A stretch of 64,000 nt of DNA from Slackia exigua ATCC 700122 (GTDB lineage Bacteria > Actinomycetota > Coriobacteriia > Coriobacteriales > Eggerthellaceae), in NCBI RefSeq assembly GCF_000162875.1, contig NZ_GG700630.1, positions 446,325 to 510,324 on the forward strand, given 5' to 3'. The translations under genes and the position numbers were made by a program. Below are positions 26,832 to 35,591 of the stretch, piece by piece. The notes under the pieces were generated by a model. The model did not search any database and was not told the DNA's origin. It worked only from the letters and a program-made list of their open reading frames with translations. Every line of letters begins with the position of its first letter. The stretch's first letter is position 1.

Positions 26832-27457
26832 GCCAGCTTCGCCTTCTTGATGTGCCTCGTATAAAGCGCATAGCCGCCCACGAACCCCACGACCGCCAAT
26901 ACGACGGTTATGAGCGTTATGAGTGCGAGCATGCTCGGCGAGCCGTAAAAGCTCAGGAGGATGTCAATCCCCTCCTGCGTATAGGATCCCTGCAAGGATG
27001 CGATATATTGATCCTTGAAGAAGAACAGGGGAATCGCGCTGCCGAGCGCATAGAGAGCCCAGTACAGAGCATATCCGATGCCGTTTCGGACAGGAGAGCG
27101 ATACGTTTCCTTCCCCATCATGGCCGCCTCGCATAGAGCGCCGACGGCAATCATGACGGCAAGAAACCAGGCAGATCCGAACGCCGCCATCATGAGGCCG
27201 GCAAGGAGCGCGGTCACGAAGTACACGCCCGTCTTCGCAACACGATTGGACATGACGACGAAGAGAGGCGCGCAGAACAAGGCCATGACGCCTACGTACG
27301 CCAAGTAGTTGAACGCAGGTGTGGCCAATACCGTGATCAGCATTTTCACGACCACCATGACGATGAGTATGGCAACATTGAAGATAACGAGCGTGATTAC
27401 GTCCTTCATCGCGAGCCGTTTCGATTCGCCGCTTTCGATTACCTGTCTGTCTTCCAT
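26828..27457 (-). CDS. ECF transporter substrate-binding (S) component, MptS/Trep_Strep type
   Basis: 209 aa from the ATG at 27457 with AGAGGAG 6 nt upstream; the frame is open to 27646 but the added part is Arg-rich and unlikely. About five to six membrane helices after a polar N-terminus (MEDRQVIESGESKRL): DVITLVIFNVAILIVMVVVK, then VGVMALFCAPLFVVMSNRVA, and a segment GLMMAAFGSAWFLAVMIAVG. This resembles the Trep_Strep-type S components whose substrates are mostly unknown. First gene of the ECF operon, divergent from an AraC regulator, so uptake is probably controlled by that regulator. No riboswitch recognised in the 296-nt leader. Confidence 0.8.
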   Translation of the reverse strand: MEDRQVIESGESKRLAMKDVITLVIFNVAILIVMVVVKMLITVLATPAFNYLAYVGVMALFCAPLFVVMSNRVAKTGVYFVTALLAGLMMAAFGSAWFLAVMIAVGALCEAAMMGKETYRSPVRNGIGYALYWALYALGSAIPLFFFKDQYIASLQGSYTQEGIDILLSFYGSPSMLALITLITVVLAVVGFVGGYALYTRHIKKAKLA

Positions 27458-27753
27458 CGACCGCTCCTCTCGTACGTTCATCCGTCCTGCGACAGACGGG
27501 GCGGCATCGTAAGAGAGGTAAGGATCTCCTGCGATTCCCGCGACAATCCAATATGGGCCTGGTTGCGCGATTCCCCCGCCCCGTCGTCGATCTGCCTCCC
27601 TCTGTCCTGCAACGCCGCATGAGACGGATGGCAATCCGACCCGCATCCGAAATCATGGTATGCTGCAAGTTAGATGGAGCTAATTACGCAACGTTACCCC
27701 TTGTCAGTCGCTTGCGATTCAACAGGGGATGCATCGACAACGGAACGGACGGA

Positions 27754-28734
27754 ATGACAATGGCCTGTGCGGCCCTTTCTCGCTCACTCGACAAATTCTA
27801 CGTTCCCCAACTCGAGCAGGTGGGTCCCGCGAGCGTAACCTGCAAGGATCGCAGCCTGTTCGCGCGCGTGATGAACGAATCGTGCGCGGGATATCTGCTC
27901 GCCTTCGAAGTGAACCCGAGCTGCATCCTCGTCATACATGAGATAGACGTCAGGGAGCCTCTGCGTATAGAAGAAGACCTTCCCGAGCATGCATGCCTCT
28001 GCGTCTGCTCCCGTGATTCCTTGGCGGGAGTCCCGAAAGATGCCCGGAAAAGACGCGGCGAAAGGTCCTCCGTAGCGTTCGCGCAATCCGAAGAACGGTT
28101 CACGATGCCCATGAATCCCGGCGAAAGGTTCAAGAGCACCTCCCTCTGCCTTCTGCCCGCATACTTCGGCGAGATCGAAAAACGATTCCCCGATGATTTC
28201 AGGGGCCTTGGCGAAAAAGTGATGTCGCACGGGGTCATGCCTTCCAGTATCCAGATCGACAGGATTCTGAACAGTCTGACGGCCACGAGCATGCTCGGGC
28301 CAGGAGCCCTGCCGCTCCTAGAGGCGAAGGTGCTCGAGGCGACATGCTATCTGAACAAAATCATTGAGGATGACCGCGATGCAGCTGATAGGTCACATAA
28401 GAGACGCACAACCGCGACAGCTGCCGACATCATGAAGATAGTCGAACTCTCCATGCCGAATCCGCCGACGCTCGAACAGCTCTGCGCGATCGCTCATAAG
28501 GGACATACGACCCTAAGCGAGATGTTCAAGCGTGATGCGGGCATACCTCTTGGAGAATACGTACGCGGTATGAGGATGAAAGCCGCGAAAGGGCTGCTCG
28601 CCGACACAGACCTCAGCGCCGCGGAAATCGGCGAGATGGTCGGCTACGGGGATGCCGCCAGCTTCGCCAAGGCGTTTAAGCGTCACGTCGGCATGACGCC
28701 CGGCGCGTACCGGAATACATATGCGCAACGATGA
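27754..28734 (+). CDS. AraC-family transcriptional regulator
   Basis: 326 aa from the ATG at 27754 (GGAACGGACGGA upstream); the frame is open to 27553. The C-terminal two helix-turn-helix domain covers about 225-326: LEQLCAIAHKGHTTLSEMFK, then RDAGIPLGEYVRGMRMKAAK and the second motif with SAAEIGEMVGYGDAASFAKA, ending FKRHVGMTPGAYR. The N-terminal half is a ligand or dimer domain without close similarity to a known fold. Divergent from the EcfS gene with about 300 nt between; likely controls the ECF operon and perhaps senses the transported compound. Confidence 0.9.
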   Translation: MTMACAALSRSLDKFYVPQLEQVGPASVTCKDRSLFARVMNESCAGYLLAFEVNPSCILVIHEIDVREPLRIEEDLPEHACLCVCSRDSLAGVPKDARKRRGERSSVAFAQSEERFTMPMNPGERFKSTSLCLLPAYFGEIEKRFPDDFRGLGEKVMSHGVMPSSIQIDRILNSLTATSMLGPGALPLLEAKVLEATCYLNKIIEDDRDAADRSHKRRTTATAADIMKIVELSMPNPPTLEQLCAIAHKGHTTLSEMFKRDAGIPLGEYVRGMRMKAAKGLLADTDLSAAEIGEMVGYGDAASFAKAFKRHVGMTPGAYRNTYAQR

Positions 28735-28797
28735 GAGAGTCTTCGGTTCGAGCAAACTTCGCGCAAAAGAGTCGCTTGTCGCGGCCAAGCTATCAAC

Positions 28798-29469
28798 CTA
28801 CCTGTTCAAAAACGCATCGAGCGCTTTGAACCCGGCTGCGAACCGTTCCTGGGCGTGGTCGAAATGACCGCCGGGTCCGACGACGAAATCCGCCTCGCAG
28901 CCTTGAGAACGTAGAATTTCAGCGCAGGCCTCCATGTTGTCCTGCACGGTATGCAGAATCGATTCACGCGCGTGCTTCTCTTTCGAACCGATGGAAAGAA
29001 ACGCATACCGCCCCGCTGCAGTGAAGTCGAGCGATCGCAGGTGGTCAACCCATCCCTCGTACCAGACCGAACCCGAAAGGCACCCGCAGGCACTGAAACG
29101 ATCCGAGTGCACGAACGCATAGAGCGCAAACAGGCCTCCAAGGGAATAGCCGCATATCGCACGCTTCGCCGGGGCAAGGCCTTCTGCACGCTCGATAGCG
29201 GGAACGGCCTCGTCAAGCAGCTCTTCGAGCGTAACGGCCGCCTCCCCTTTGAAATCGGCATCTCCATGATAAAGACCCGGTGCGACCCACGGCGTCAAGC
29301 TGTCATCCCATTCGTTGACGGGAACCTTGACGATGGTCGACACGCAGTCTCGAGCCGCCGCGCCCACCTCGAACGGATGATATGGAAGATCGATCACGTA
29401 GATGATCGGAGCTTGAAGCCCTCCCGTCCCGGAAAACACCGTGCGATCGCACGGATCCACGTATTTCAT
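28798..29469 (-). CDS. Putative esterase of the IroE/Fes/esterase D superfamily
   Basis: 223 aa. Alpha/beta hydrolase with nucleophile elbow ICGYSLGGLFALYAF (G-x-S-x-G) and a C-terminal GPGGHFDHA that provides the catalytic His. Resembles putative esterases (PF00756) such as siderophore and tributyrin esterases. No signal peptide. GGAG 8 nt before the ATG at 29469. Divergent from the adenylation gene with a 148-nt shared promoter region, so it may be functionally linked (release or hydrolysis of an acyl or aminoacyl product). Link is inference. Confidence 0.8.
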   Translation of the reverse strand: MKYVDPCDRTVFSGTGGLQAPIIYVIDLPYHPFEVGAAARDCVSTIVKVPVNEWDDSLTPWVAPGLYHGDADFKGEAAVTLEELLDEAVPAIERAEGLAPAKRAICGYSLGGLFALYAFVHSDRFSACGCLSGSVWYEGWVDHLRSLDFTAAGRYAFLSIGSKEKHARESILHTVQDNMEACAEILRSQGCEADFVVGPGGHFDHAQERFAAGFKALDAFLNR

Positions 29470-29617
29470 CAGATCGGCTCCATCCTTTCACCATGCATGA
29501 CGCTGATATCGTGCTCAAGCCCATCGGGGTGCGCGGGCCGCTCCGTAGGTACCCTATGATACCGAAAGGCACTTCGACGACACAGACCGATCGTCACGGA
29601 CCGAAAGAGAGCGTCGC

Positions 29618-31078
29618 ATGATCGAAGAAACCATCTACCAGGCATTCGTGCAACAGGTGCGCGCCACGCCCGATGCAATCGCCACGAAGGACGAACGCCG
29701 CAGCATGACGTATGCGGAGCTCGACGCGTTCGCCGGTTCGATCGCTTCACAGCTTCCCGATAACTCCCGCTTCGTAGGCATCGTCATGGATCACGGCATC
29801 GAAATGATCGCCTCTATGCTCGCCGTGCTCAAACGCGGAGCCGCCTATGTGCCGGCAGAACCCTCGTTTCCCATCGACCGCATCAGATTCATGCTCACCG
29901 AGGCGGACGTCGATGCGGTCATCACCCAGCGCGCCTACGACGACCTCTTCCAGAGCGCACGTCGCATCTTCGTGGAGAACGGCTGCGAACCGGCAAGTGC
30001 CTCTGACGCGGCGTGCGTCGCGCGTCCCGACGACCTCGCCTACGTGCTCTACACCTCGGGCACGACCGGCACGCCCAAAGGCGTCTCCGTGGAAAACCGC
30101 AACGTCGTAAGCTATATCAATGCATTCGAACGCGAATTCGGCATCGGCGCCGGCGACGTCATGCTCCAGCATTCCGTCTGCTCGTTCGACATCTTCGTCG
30201 AAGAGGTGTTCTCCGCCCTGCTCAGCGGTGCGACGCTCGCGATCGCGCCCGAACGGGCAAAGGCTTCAACCGAAGCGCTCATCGACTACATCGAGGATGA
30301 AGGCGTCACGATCGTCGACGGCTTCCCCTATCTAATCTCCGACATCAATCATTCAGGCCGCATTCCGTCACGCGTCCGCCTCTACGTAAGCGGCGGCGAC
30401 GTGCTGCGCGCCTCGTACTGCGACAAGCTCCTGGACCATGCACTTGTCTACAACACGTACGGCCCCTCCGAAACGACGTGCTGCGCCGCCTACTATCGCG
30501 TGAACGGCGGCAGCCCGCTTTCCGACGGAACGTATCCGATCGGAACGCCGGTCGCCTGCGACGACATCGCGATCCTCGACAAGGATCTCAAGCCCGTCCC
30601 CGCAGGCCAGGTGGGCGAGATCTGCATCTCGGGCGCGGGCGTTTCGCGCGGCTATCTGGGCAATCATCCCGAGCAGGCGAATTTCTTCGACGTGAACGGT
30701 ACGCGCATGTATCGGAGCGGCGATCTGGGCTATGTTCTGCCCGATGGAGATATTGCCTTTCTGCACCGCAAAGACTCCCAGGTGATGATCGACGGACGCC
30801 GCATCGAATGCTCCGAGGTCGAAAACGTGCTCGTCGCCGATCCCGAAATCGTCCATGCGGTGGTCTGCGACAGCCGCGATGAGTCGGACCTTTCCTATAT
30901 GACGGCCTATATAGTCCCGGCCACGCAGGACATGCGACTCTCGGAGCTCAAGCGACGCCTTGCGCGCAAGCTCGCGTCGTTCATGATTCCGGAGTTCTTC
31001 GTCCGTATGGCGGAGATTCCGTTGAACGCGAACGGGAAGCCCGACAAAGAAGCGCTTCCCGTCGTCCTGAAAGCGTAA
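29618..31078 (+). CDS. Stand-alone amino-acid adenylation (NRPS A-domain) protein
   Basis: 486 aa, a complete adenylation fold with no condensation, carrier or thioesterase domain. Core motifs: A3 LAYVLYTSGTTGTPKG, A4 SFDIFVEEVFSALLSG (Asp after Phe, typical for binding an alpha-amino group), A5 NTYGPSETTCC, A7 YRSGDLGY, A8 GRRIECSEVENVL and A10 PLNANGKPDKEAL with the catalytic Lys. So it should form an aminoacyl-adenylate; specificity is not predicted. No carrier protein gene lies next to it. DltA is the main alternative, but no dltB, C or D genes are near. Neighbours are an esterase (divergent), a GNAT 104 nt downstream and a methyltransferase. Confidence 0.88.
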   Translation: MIEETIYQAFVQQVRATPDAIATKDERRSMTYAELDAFAGSIASQLPDNSRFVGIVMDHGIEMIASMLAVLKRGAAYVPAEPSFPIDRIRFMLTEADVDAVITQRAYDDLFQSARRIFVENGCEPASASDAACVARPDDLAYVLYTSGTTGTPKGVSVENRNVVSYINAFEREFGIGAGDVMLQHSVCSFDIFVEEVFSALLSGATLAIAPERAKASTEALIDYIEDEGVTIVDGFPYLISDINHSGRIPSRVRLYVSGGDVLRASYCDKLLDHALVYNTYGPSETTCCAAYYRVNGGSPLSDGTYPIGTPVACDDIAILDKDLKPVPAGQVGEICISGAGVSRGYLGNHPEQANFFDVNGTRMYRSGDLGYVLPDGDIAFLHRKDSQVMIDGRRIECSEVENVLVADPEIVHAVVCDSRDESDLSYMTAYIVPATQDMRLSELKRRLARKLASFMIPEFFVRMAEIPLNANGKPDKEALPVVLKA

Positions 31079-31182
31079 GGAATGCACGTCGGAAGGCCGA
31101 TCGGCCAAATGGGCACCGCATGCCGAACGGCTCGATCGGAACGGTTGAAACGCGTGCGCCGCAGAAATAGGAGAACGATCGC

Positions 31183-31665
31183 ATGATTTCAATAGAAGAA
31201 GCAGGAATCGACAGGATCGACGAGCTAGCGGCGTGGCGCATAGAAACGCTGCGCGAGGTGTTCTCGCTGCCCGCCGACGCTGACATGACGCAGCTGGAAG
31301 CTGAAAACCGCGCCTATTACGAGCGGGAAATCCCCAGGAGCGGCCATGTAGCCTGCTTCGCACGTCTTGACGGCGTGATCGTCGGATGCGCGGGCATGTG
31401 CCTGCAGACCGAGCTGCCTTCGCCCGATAATCCGAGCGGAAGATGCGCGTTCCTGATGAACGTCTACACGCGTCCGGAATCCCAACATCGAGGCGCTGGA
31501 CGGGCCATGATCGAATGGCTCGTTGACCAGGCGATCGATCGTGGCATCGATAAGATCTATCTGGAGACGTCCGCGGCAGGACGAAGACTGTACGAAAGCG
31601 TCGGCTTCACCGACCTTCCCGACTTCATGATCCACCGGAAGAAGCCAGAGAAGACGAACCGATAG
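31183..31665 (+). CDS. GNAT-family N-acetyltransferase
   Basis: 160 aa. It shows the GNAT acetyl-CoA motif VYTRPESQHRGAGRAMIEW (Q/R-x-x-G-x-G/A), a preceding beta strand CAFLMNVY, and a C-terminal IYLETSAAGRRLYESVGFTD signature. Acceptor unknown. AGGAG 9 nt before the ATG. It follows the adenylation gene by 104 nt on the same strand and may be part of the same unit. Confidence 0.88.
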   Translation: MISIEEAGIDRIDELAAWRIETLREVFSLPADADMTQLEAENRAYYEREIPRSGHVACFARLDGVIVGCAGMCLQTELPSPDNPSGRCAFLMNVYTRPESQHRGAGRAMIEWLVDQAIDRGIDKIYLETSAAGRRLYESVGFTDLPDFMIHRKKPEKTNR

Positions 31666-31739
31666 ATCGGCCGGCGGCGGTGCGATCCGAACGAACGCCA
31701 CGCCGCAGTTTCCCGCATACGGAAAGGTGACGGAAACGA

Positions 31740-32354
31740 TCAGCGGATTCGGGCGCACTCAACGTACAGAAGCGCGATCCTCGCTTTGAGCTCTTGCCTA
31801 TGGACGACGCGCCACCCCTGGTCGGACAGGAACGCAACGTACTCATCGGGCGTCCACTGATGATCAAAGCCGATGCCGGCACGCTTCAGCACCCAAGACC
31901 AAATCCGACTGACGACCGTATCGTCATGGCTGACGAAATTAGGGGCGATGAGCAGGCCGTTATCACGCAGAACGCGTCGGGCTTCCGAGAGGGCGCGTTC
32001 CGGATTCGGCATGACGTGAAGCGCGTTCGCTATGATGACGACGTCGAAGGAAGCATCCTCGTACGGAAGATCGGTCGCATCGGCGACTTCGAACGTGAGA
32101 TTGCCAGGAACCTCTCCCTTCTTCGCCTCCCGGATCATCCCTTCCGAATAATCCGTGGCGACCATGCGCTTGGTCGAGAAAACGACATGCTTCGCAAGAA
32201 GACCCGGACCTGTCGCGAGTTCGAGCACTTCCTTACCCCGCACGACCTCGGAAATACGGGCATACATGGATTCGTAGGCCGATTCGTCCGAATGCATCGC
32301 CCTCTCGTAGATAGGCGCATACCTGTCCCACGTGCTCTTCTTCAAGCTGCTCAC
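31740..32354 (-). CDS. Class I SAM-dependent methyltransferase
   Basis: 204 aa. Motif I VLELATGPGLLAKHV, motif II acidic VATDYSEGMIREA, motif IV-like DASFDVVIIANALHVMPNPE. The pattern matches the UbiE/small-molecule methyltransferase group. The C-terminal half (DDTVVSRIWSWVLKRAGIG) is unusual but uninformative. Convergent with the GNAT gene (about 74 nt between stop codons), so not in the same transcript. Substrate unknown. Confidence 0.88.
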   Translation of the reverse strand: MSSLKKSTWDRYAPIYERAMHSDESAYESMYARISEVVRGKEVLELATGPGLLAKHVVFSTKRMVATDYSEGMIREAKKGEVPGNLTFEVADATDLPYEDASFDVVIIANALHVMPNPERALSEARRVLRDNGLLIAPNFVSHDDTVVSRIWSWVLKRAGIGFDHQWTPDEYVAFLSDQGWRVVHRQELKARIALLYVECARIR

Positions 32355-32583
32355 CTCGCGCGCAGTTGCCTAGAAATCGAAGTCTCTAAGTTAGCCCCAT
32401 AATACTTCATAGAAAGAGGCCGGATACGAAAGCGCGATACTCTTCCTTGAGCTTTGCAATGAATCTCATATTGGTTTGCTAGGGACGCGCTGCATCGCTC
32501 GCGCGTCCCATCGTGCGAAATATCCGTCGGCCTACATGAGTCGAATGCCCTCGCCTTGCGTCATGCACGAGGTGAAACGAAAC

Positions 32584-33594
32584 TCATGCCGCGGCCGGCA
32601 CTTCCGGCGCCGCCGATTCCGTCGGCTCCTTCGGGTCTGTCGGCTCCACAGGCTCCTTTGGCTTCTTTACTATCTTTTTCCCGTTTTCATCGACGTAATT
32701 TCCGTCAGGAGTCTGGCAATCCGTAAGCATGGCCCCCGAAGAACCCAGATAGTAATTCCCGACCCACGTGTCCGAATACATGGCGCCGCTCTTGGCAAAG
32801 CAGTACCAGTGCTTTCCGATGGACTGCCAGCCCGTGTGCATAGCGCCTGATCCGCTCATGTGATACCACTCGCCGCCGCTGCGGAGCCAACCGGTTTCCA
32901 TGCAGCCGTCGCTATCGAAGTGATACCAGGTGCCACGTATCTTCTCCCAACCGACCGTCATCTCGCCGGAGGTCGAGAGGTAATACCATTCGCCACCGTT
33001 ACGGAGCCAACCCGTATCCATGGCACCAGACCCCTCGAAGCGGTACCACGCTCCACCGATTTTCTCCCAGCCGGTATCCATCGCTCCAGATCCTGCAAAG
33101 TGGTACCAGGATCCGCCGATTTTCTGCCAGCCGGTCCTCATGGCGCCTGAATCCGAGAGGTAATACCATTCGCCGTCGCTACGAAGCCAACCCGTATCCA
33201 TCCAGCCATCCTCATCGAAGTGATACCAAGATCCGCCGATCTTCTCCCAGCAATCCCATGGGTAGCTTCCATCGGAATACTGATACCACCAGGATCCGCC
33301 TGATGACTGCCAGCCTGACGAATGCGAGTGCGACGAGCCGCCCCCGTGCCGCTTCGCGCATATTTCGCACAGATGCCTATTTCCTACTTTTCCATATACC
33401 GTTTCTTTGATGGATGATGCTTTGTTCAGACCGGTGCAATCCTTATACAGATGGTAGACCTTCCCATGCGGAGTCACATACACCGTGTCATCATCGTCTA
33501 TCGCCATCGCATTCGCAGGCACGGCAGCGCATACGATGAGCGCAGCCATTGCCAGAGCGCAGAGCGCAAGAACCCTCTTCAATGTTCCGGTCAT
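32584..33594 (-). CDS. Secreted cell-wall-binding-repeat protein
   Basis: 336 aa from the ATG at 33594 (GGGAGG 6 nt upstream). Signal peptide KRVLALCALAMAALIVCAAV then PANAMA. Next is a small Cys/His module (YKDCTGLNK, then RHLCEICAKRHGG), probably metal-binding or disulfide-linked. It is followed by about ten tandem repeats of 20-21 residues of the type GGxWYHFxxxGxMxTGWxKI, the choline-binding/CW_7-like pattern used to attach proteins to the cell surface or wall polymers. The C-terminus is Pro/Glu-rich (KEPVEPTDPKEPTESA) with no LPxTG. No enzymatic domain. The repeats are protein- and DNA-level repeats, so copy number may vary between strains. Confidence 0.9.
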   Translation of the reverse strand: MTGTLKRVLALCALAMAALIVCAAVPANAMAIDDDDTVYVTPHGKVYHLYKDCTGLNKASSIKETVYGKVGNRHLCEICAKRHGGGSSHSHSSGWQSSGGSWWYQYSDGSYPWDCWEKIGGSWYHFDEDGWMDTGWLRSDGEWYYLSDSGAMRTGWQKIGGSWYHFAGSGAMDTGWEKIGGAWYRFEGSGAMDTGWLRNGGEWYYLSTSGEMTVGWEKIRGTWYHFDSDGCMETGWLRSGGEWYHMSGSGAMHTGWQSIGKHWYCFAKSGAMYSDTWVGNYYLGSSGAMLTDCQTPDGNYVDENGKKIVKKPKEPVEPTDPKEPTESAAPEVPAAA

Positions 33595-33906
33595 GGAACG
33601 CCTCCCTTTCAACACCCTGGGCGAAGACCTCGAATATCCAGGCTTCCTTCGCTCTCTTCGCCTGCCCGCTCCCTCGAAACGAGACCGGCTTCCTTGCACG
33701 ACGCGATCTCACATTCCCATCAGGCATCGCGCTTCAATGCAGCCATCTTATCGAACTATGCGCAGCATCTACTGTGCTCGTTTATAAGCGGCCGTGCGGA
33801 GGGAACAGGATACACGCTGAACGGCAATGTAACTCTCACCGAAAAAACGCTGGCCTCGAAATTCGAAGCCAGCGTCTTGCAATGCGGAACCCGTTTCAGG
33901 CGAGGT
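33595..33906. other. Intergenic stretch between the wall-repeat gene and hepT
   Basis: 312 nt. It holds the hepT terminator (33841-33876) and the promoter and ribosome site of the wall-repeat gene at its left end. No other gene seen; open frames across it are antisense shadows or lack ribosome sites. Confidence 0.5.
33841..33876 (-). terminator. Terminator of the hepT-mntA operon
   Basis: Arms ACGCTGGC and GCCAGCGT extended by TCGA/TCGA around a 2-nt AA loop; on the minus strand the hairpin is followed by six T. A clean intrinsic terminator 31 nt after the hepT stop. Confidence 0.85.
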
Positions 33907-34293
33907 CTATTTCCATGTTGGCATCAAGTCGATTCCCCGTTCGTCGCAATACCGTTTGCACCCTTCAGCAAGTTTCGGAAACTCAATCTCGAGCACATCC
34001 CAAACAATACCCATGTCAACTGTTCCATAGGCGTGCGCAAGACGGTTGCGCAAACCGCTCATCTCACGCAACTCGAATCCGTAGCCCCCGAATAGCTCAG
34101 GCAATCCTCCACCTTCCTCTGTAACGCGCAATACCCTATTGGCAAAGCCTTCTGCGATAAGTTCATCCGTAGTAGTTCGAGGCGACACGAATTGATCCTT
34201 CGTTATATTCAGCTCTTCAAGCTGAACTAACGTTTGCGTGACCACATCGTACATTTCCTGAACACGAAGAAGGTCGTTTTTCCTAGCGCTCAT
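33907..34293 (-). CDS. hepT: HepT toxin, HEPN RNase of a type VII toxin-antitoxin system
   Basis: 128 aa. HEPN-domain fold with the conserved RNRLAHAYG: R82, then H87 and Y89, the R-x4-H-x-Y motif. In the HepT family this is the RNase active site, and the Tyr is modified by the antitoxin (family knowledge). The start ATG overlaps the antitoxin stop by 11 nt, so expression is coupled. Downstream is a good terminator. Toxin assignment comes from sequence and gene order; activity is not shown. Confidence 0.9.
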   Translation of the reverse strand: MSARKNDLLRVQEMYDVVTQTLVQLEELNITKDQFVSPRTTTDELIAEGFANRVLRVTEEGGGLPELFGGYGFELREMSGLRNRLAHAYGTVDMGIVWDVLEIEFPKLAEGCKRYCDERGIDLMPTWK

Positions 34294-34813
34294 AAATCGT
34301 TATACCCTCCATGTCGATGGCGCGCGCCAAGTTCTCATTCTTTATGTCATCTGCTGTTATGGCATCTACTTCACGTCCTGTTGCCTGCCCGACAGCCTTC
34401 TGAAAACGTACGAGATCGTACAGACTGAATGGATGCGAGCGATCGAGAATCAAGCGAAGGTCTATATCGCTTTCAGAACCTGCTTCACCTCGGGCAAACG
34501 ATCCAAACAGAATTATTCTCTGGATAGCTGGGAAATTTCGTGCCTCGAAGGAAACCGTACGTGCAATCGAATCGACATCCGTCGGATAGCTCACGTCTAC
34601 CTTATGCAATATTTCGCCAAGCAGTCGTTCCACCTCGTCAAAGCGTTTCCCATATGCATCAGACTGCTCATTGGCCATTCCCTGACGCAGGAAATACAGG
34701 AATGCGTCCGTTTTCGTAAGGCCGTTCTTGCGAGCATACTCGCTCACTACCTCAACTTCATGACGAGGAAGCCTCATTGCGATCGGCAACTTATGTTCCG
34801 CCATAGCTTCCAT
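34283..34813 (-). CDS. mntA: MntA-type nucleotidyltransferase antitoxin with an N-terminal DNA-binding-like segment
   Basis: 176 aa from the ATG at 34813 (AAAGG 7 nt upstream; GTG 34819 is possible). C-terminal minimal nucleotidyltransferase: G-S-x10-D-x-D in FGSFARGEAGSESDIDLRL, required to adenylylate the HepT Tyr (family knowledge). The N-terminal about 70 residues, not part of most MntA proteins, contain HKLPIAMRLPRHEVEVVSEY then GLTKTDAFLYFLRQGM, a ribbon-helix-helix-like pattern. That suggests the antitoxin binds DNA itself, matching the tandem palindrome just upstream. Overlaps hepT by 11 nt. Confidence 0.85.
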   Translation of the reverse strand: MEAMAEHKLPIAMRLPRHEVEVVSEYARKNGLTKTDAFLYFLRQGMANEQSDAYGKRFDEVERLLGEILHKVDVSYPTDVDSIARTVSFEARNFPAIQRIILFGSFARGEAGSESDIDLRLILDRSHPFSLYDLVRFQKAVGQATGREVDAITADDIKNENLARAIDMEGITIYER

Positions 34814-35122
34814 ATGCACGCCTTTCCGTATTGCATTTGCAATACGTATTGTAGCACATCATGCAGCATCTAGATAGATTGTTAGACGAATAGACGAATG
34901 CTCCAAGCGACAGCCGGCCGCATCGGCAGCCCGACTGAAGCTTCGTTGAGAAACGAACCTTTCCCATGCAACTCAGATATCCCCGCACGCATCTCGGTGC
35001 GGGTCGCGCATACGTTCATGCAACTCAGAATCCTGCGCTCATTCCCGATACCGTACCTTGGTATATTCATGCCCGCAAGGACGTCCGAGCACTGCACATG
35101 CATCGAAGCGAAGGATCAGATG
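34814..35122. other. Divergent promoter region of mntA and the LytTR gene
   Basis: 309 nt between the divergent starts. The mntA side is AT-rich and holds the tandem palindromes at 34827-34851. The LytTR side is GC-richer; no clear promoter hexamers and no small gene were found. Confidence 0.5.
34827..34851. promoter_or_regulatory. Tandem palindromic operator upstream of mntA
   Basis: Two overlapping symmetric sites: arms CGTATTGCA and TGCAATACG around TT (34827-34846), and the 12-bp perfect palindrome CAATACGTATTG (34840-34851). They give three TATTG half-sites, beginning 14 bp upstream of the mntA start. This is the expected layout for autorepression by a ribbon-helix-helix protein. Confidence 0.6.
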
Positions 35123-35578
35123 ATGAACATCACGCTGAAAGAAGAGCCTGGACGGCGCGAAATCGAGGTGACCATCGTCTCCTCTCCTGGCGATCCGCGC
35201 GCCTCGCGGCTCGTCGAGGCCTTGCGCGCCGCTACGGGACGTCTCGTGGGCTATGCCCCGAATGGCGATATCTCGCAGAAGATCATCCCGCTCGACCAGG
35301 TTCTCTATGTGGAAACGACCGAGCGGCGCGCATTCATCAGGACCATGGATGGAACGACTCTCGAATCCCCGCTGCGTCTCTACGAGCTCGAACAGGCGCT
35401 CGAAGGCACCGAGTTCATGCGCATCTCGCGCCAGGTCCTCGTCAACTTCGACAAGGTGGTCTCGATCGTTCCCGAACCGAACAGCCGTCTCATCCTCGAG
35501 CTCGACGGAGGATCTCGCGTCGTCGTGACGCGAAGCTACGCCCCTGATATTCGCCGCAAGCTCGGTGCGCTCGCCTAG
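35123..35578 (+). CDS. LytTR-domain DNA-binding protein
   Basis: 151 aa from the ATG at 35123 (AAGGA 7 nt upstream). The C-terminal about 95 residues form a LytTR domain: KIIPLDQVLYVETTERRAFI, LYELEQALEGTEFMRISRQV and LVNFDKVVSIVP. There is no receiver domain, so it is not a classical response regulator. Pairs of LytTR protein plus DUF3021 membrane protein are common in Firmicutes and Actinobacteria and often regulate their own operon or a transporter. Next gene starts 13 nt after its stop. Confidence 0.9.
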   Translation: MNITLKEEPGRREIEVTIVSSPGDPRASRLVEALRAATGRLVGYAPNGDISQKIIPLDQVLYVETTERRAFIRTMDGTTLESPLRLYELEQALEGTEFMRISRQVLVNFDKVVSIVPEPNSRLILELDGGSRVVVTRSYAPDIRRKLGALA

Positions 35579-35591
35579 AAAGGACCTTGCC

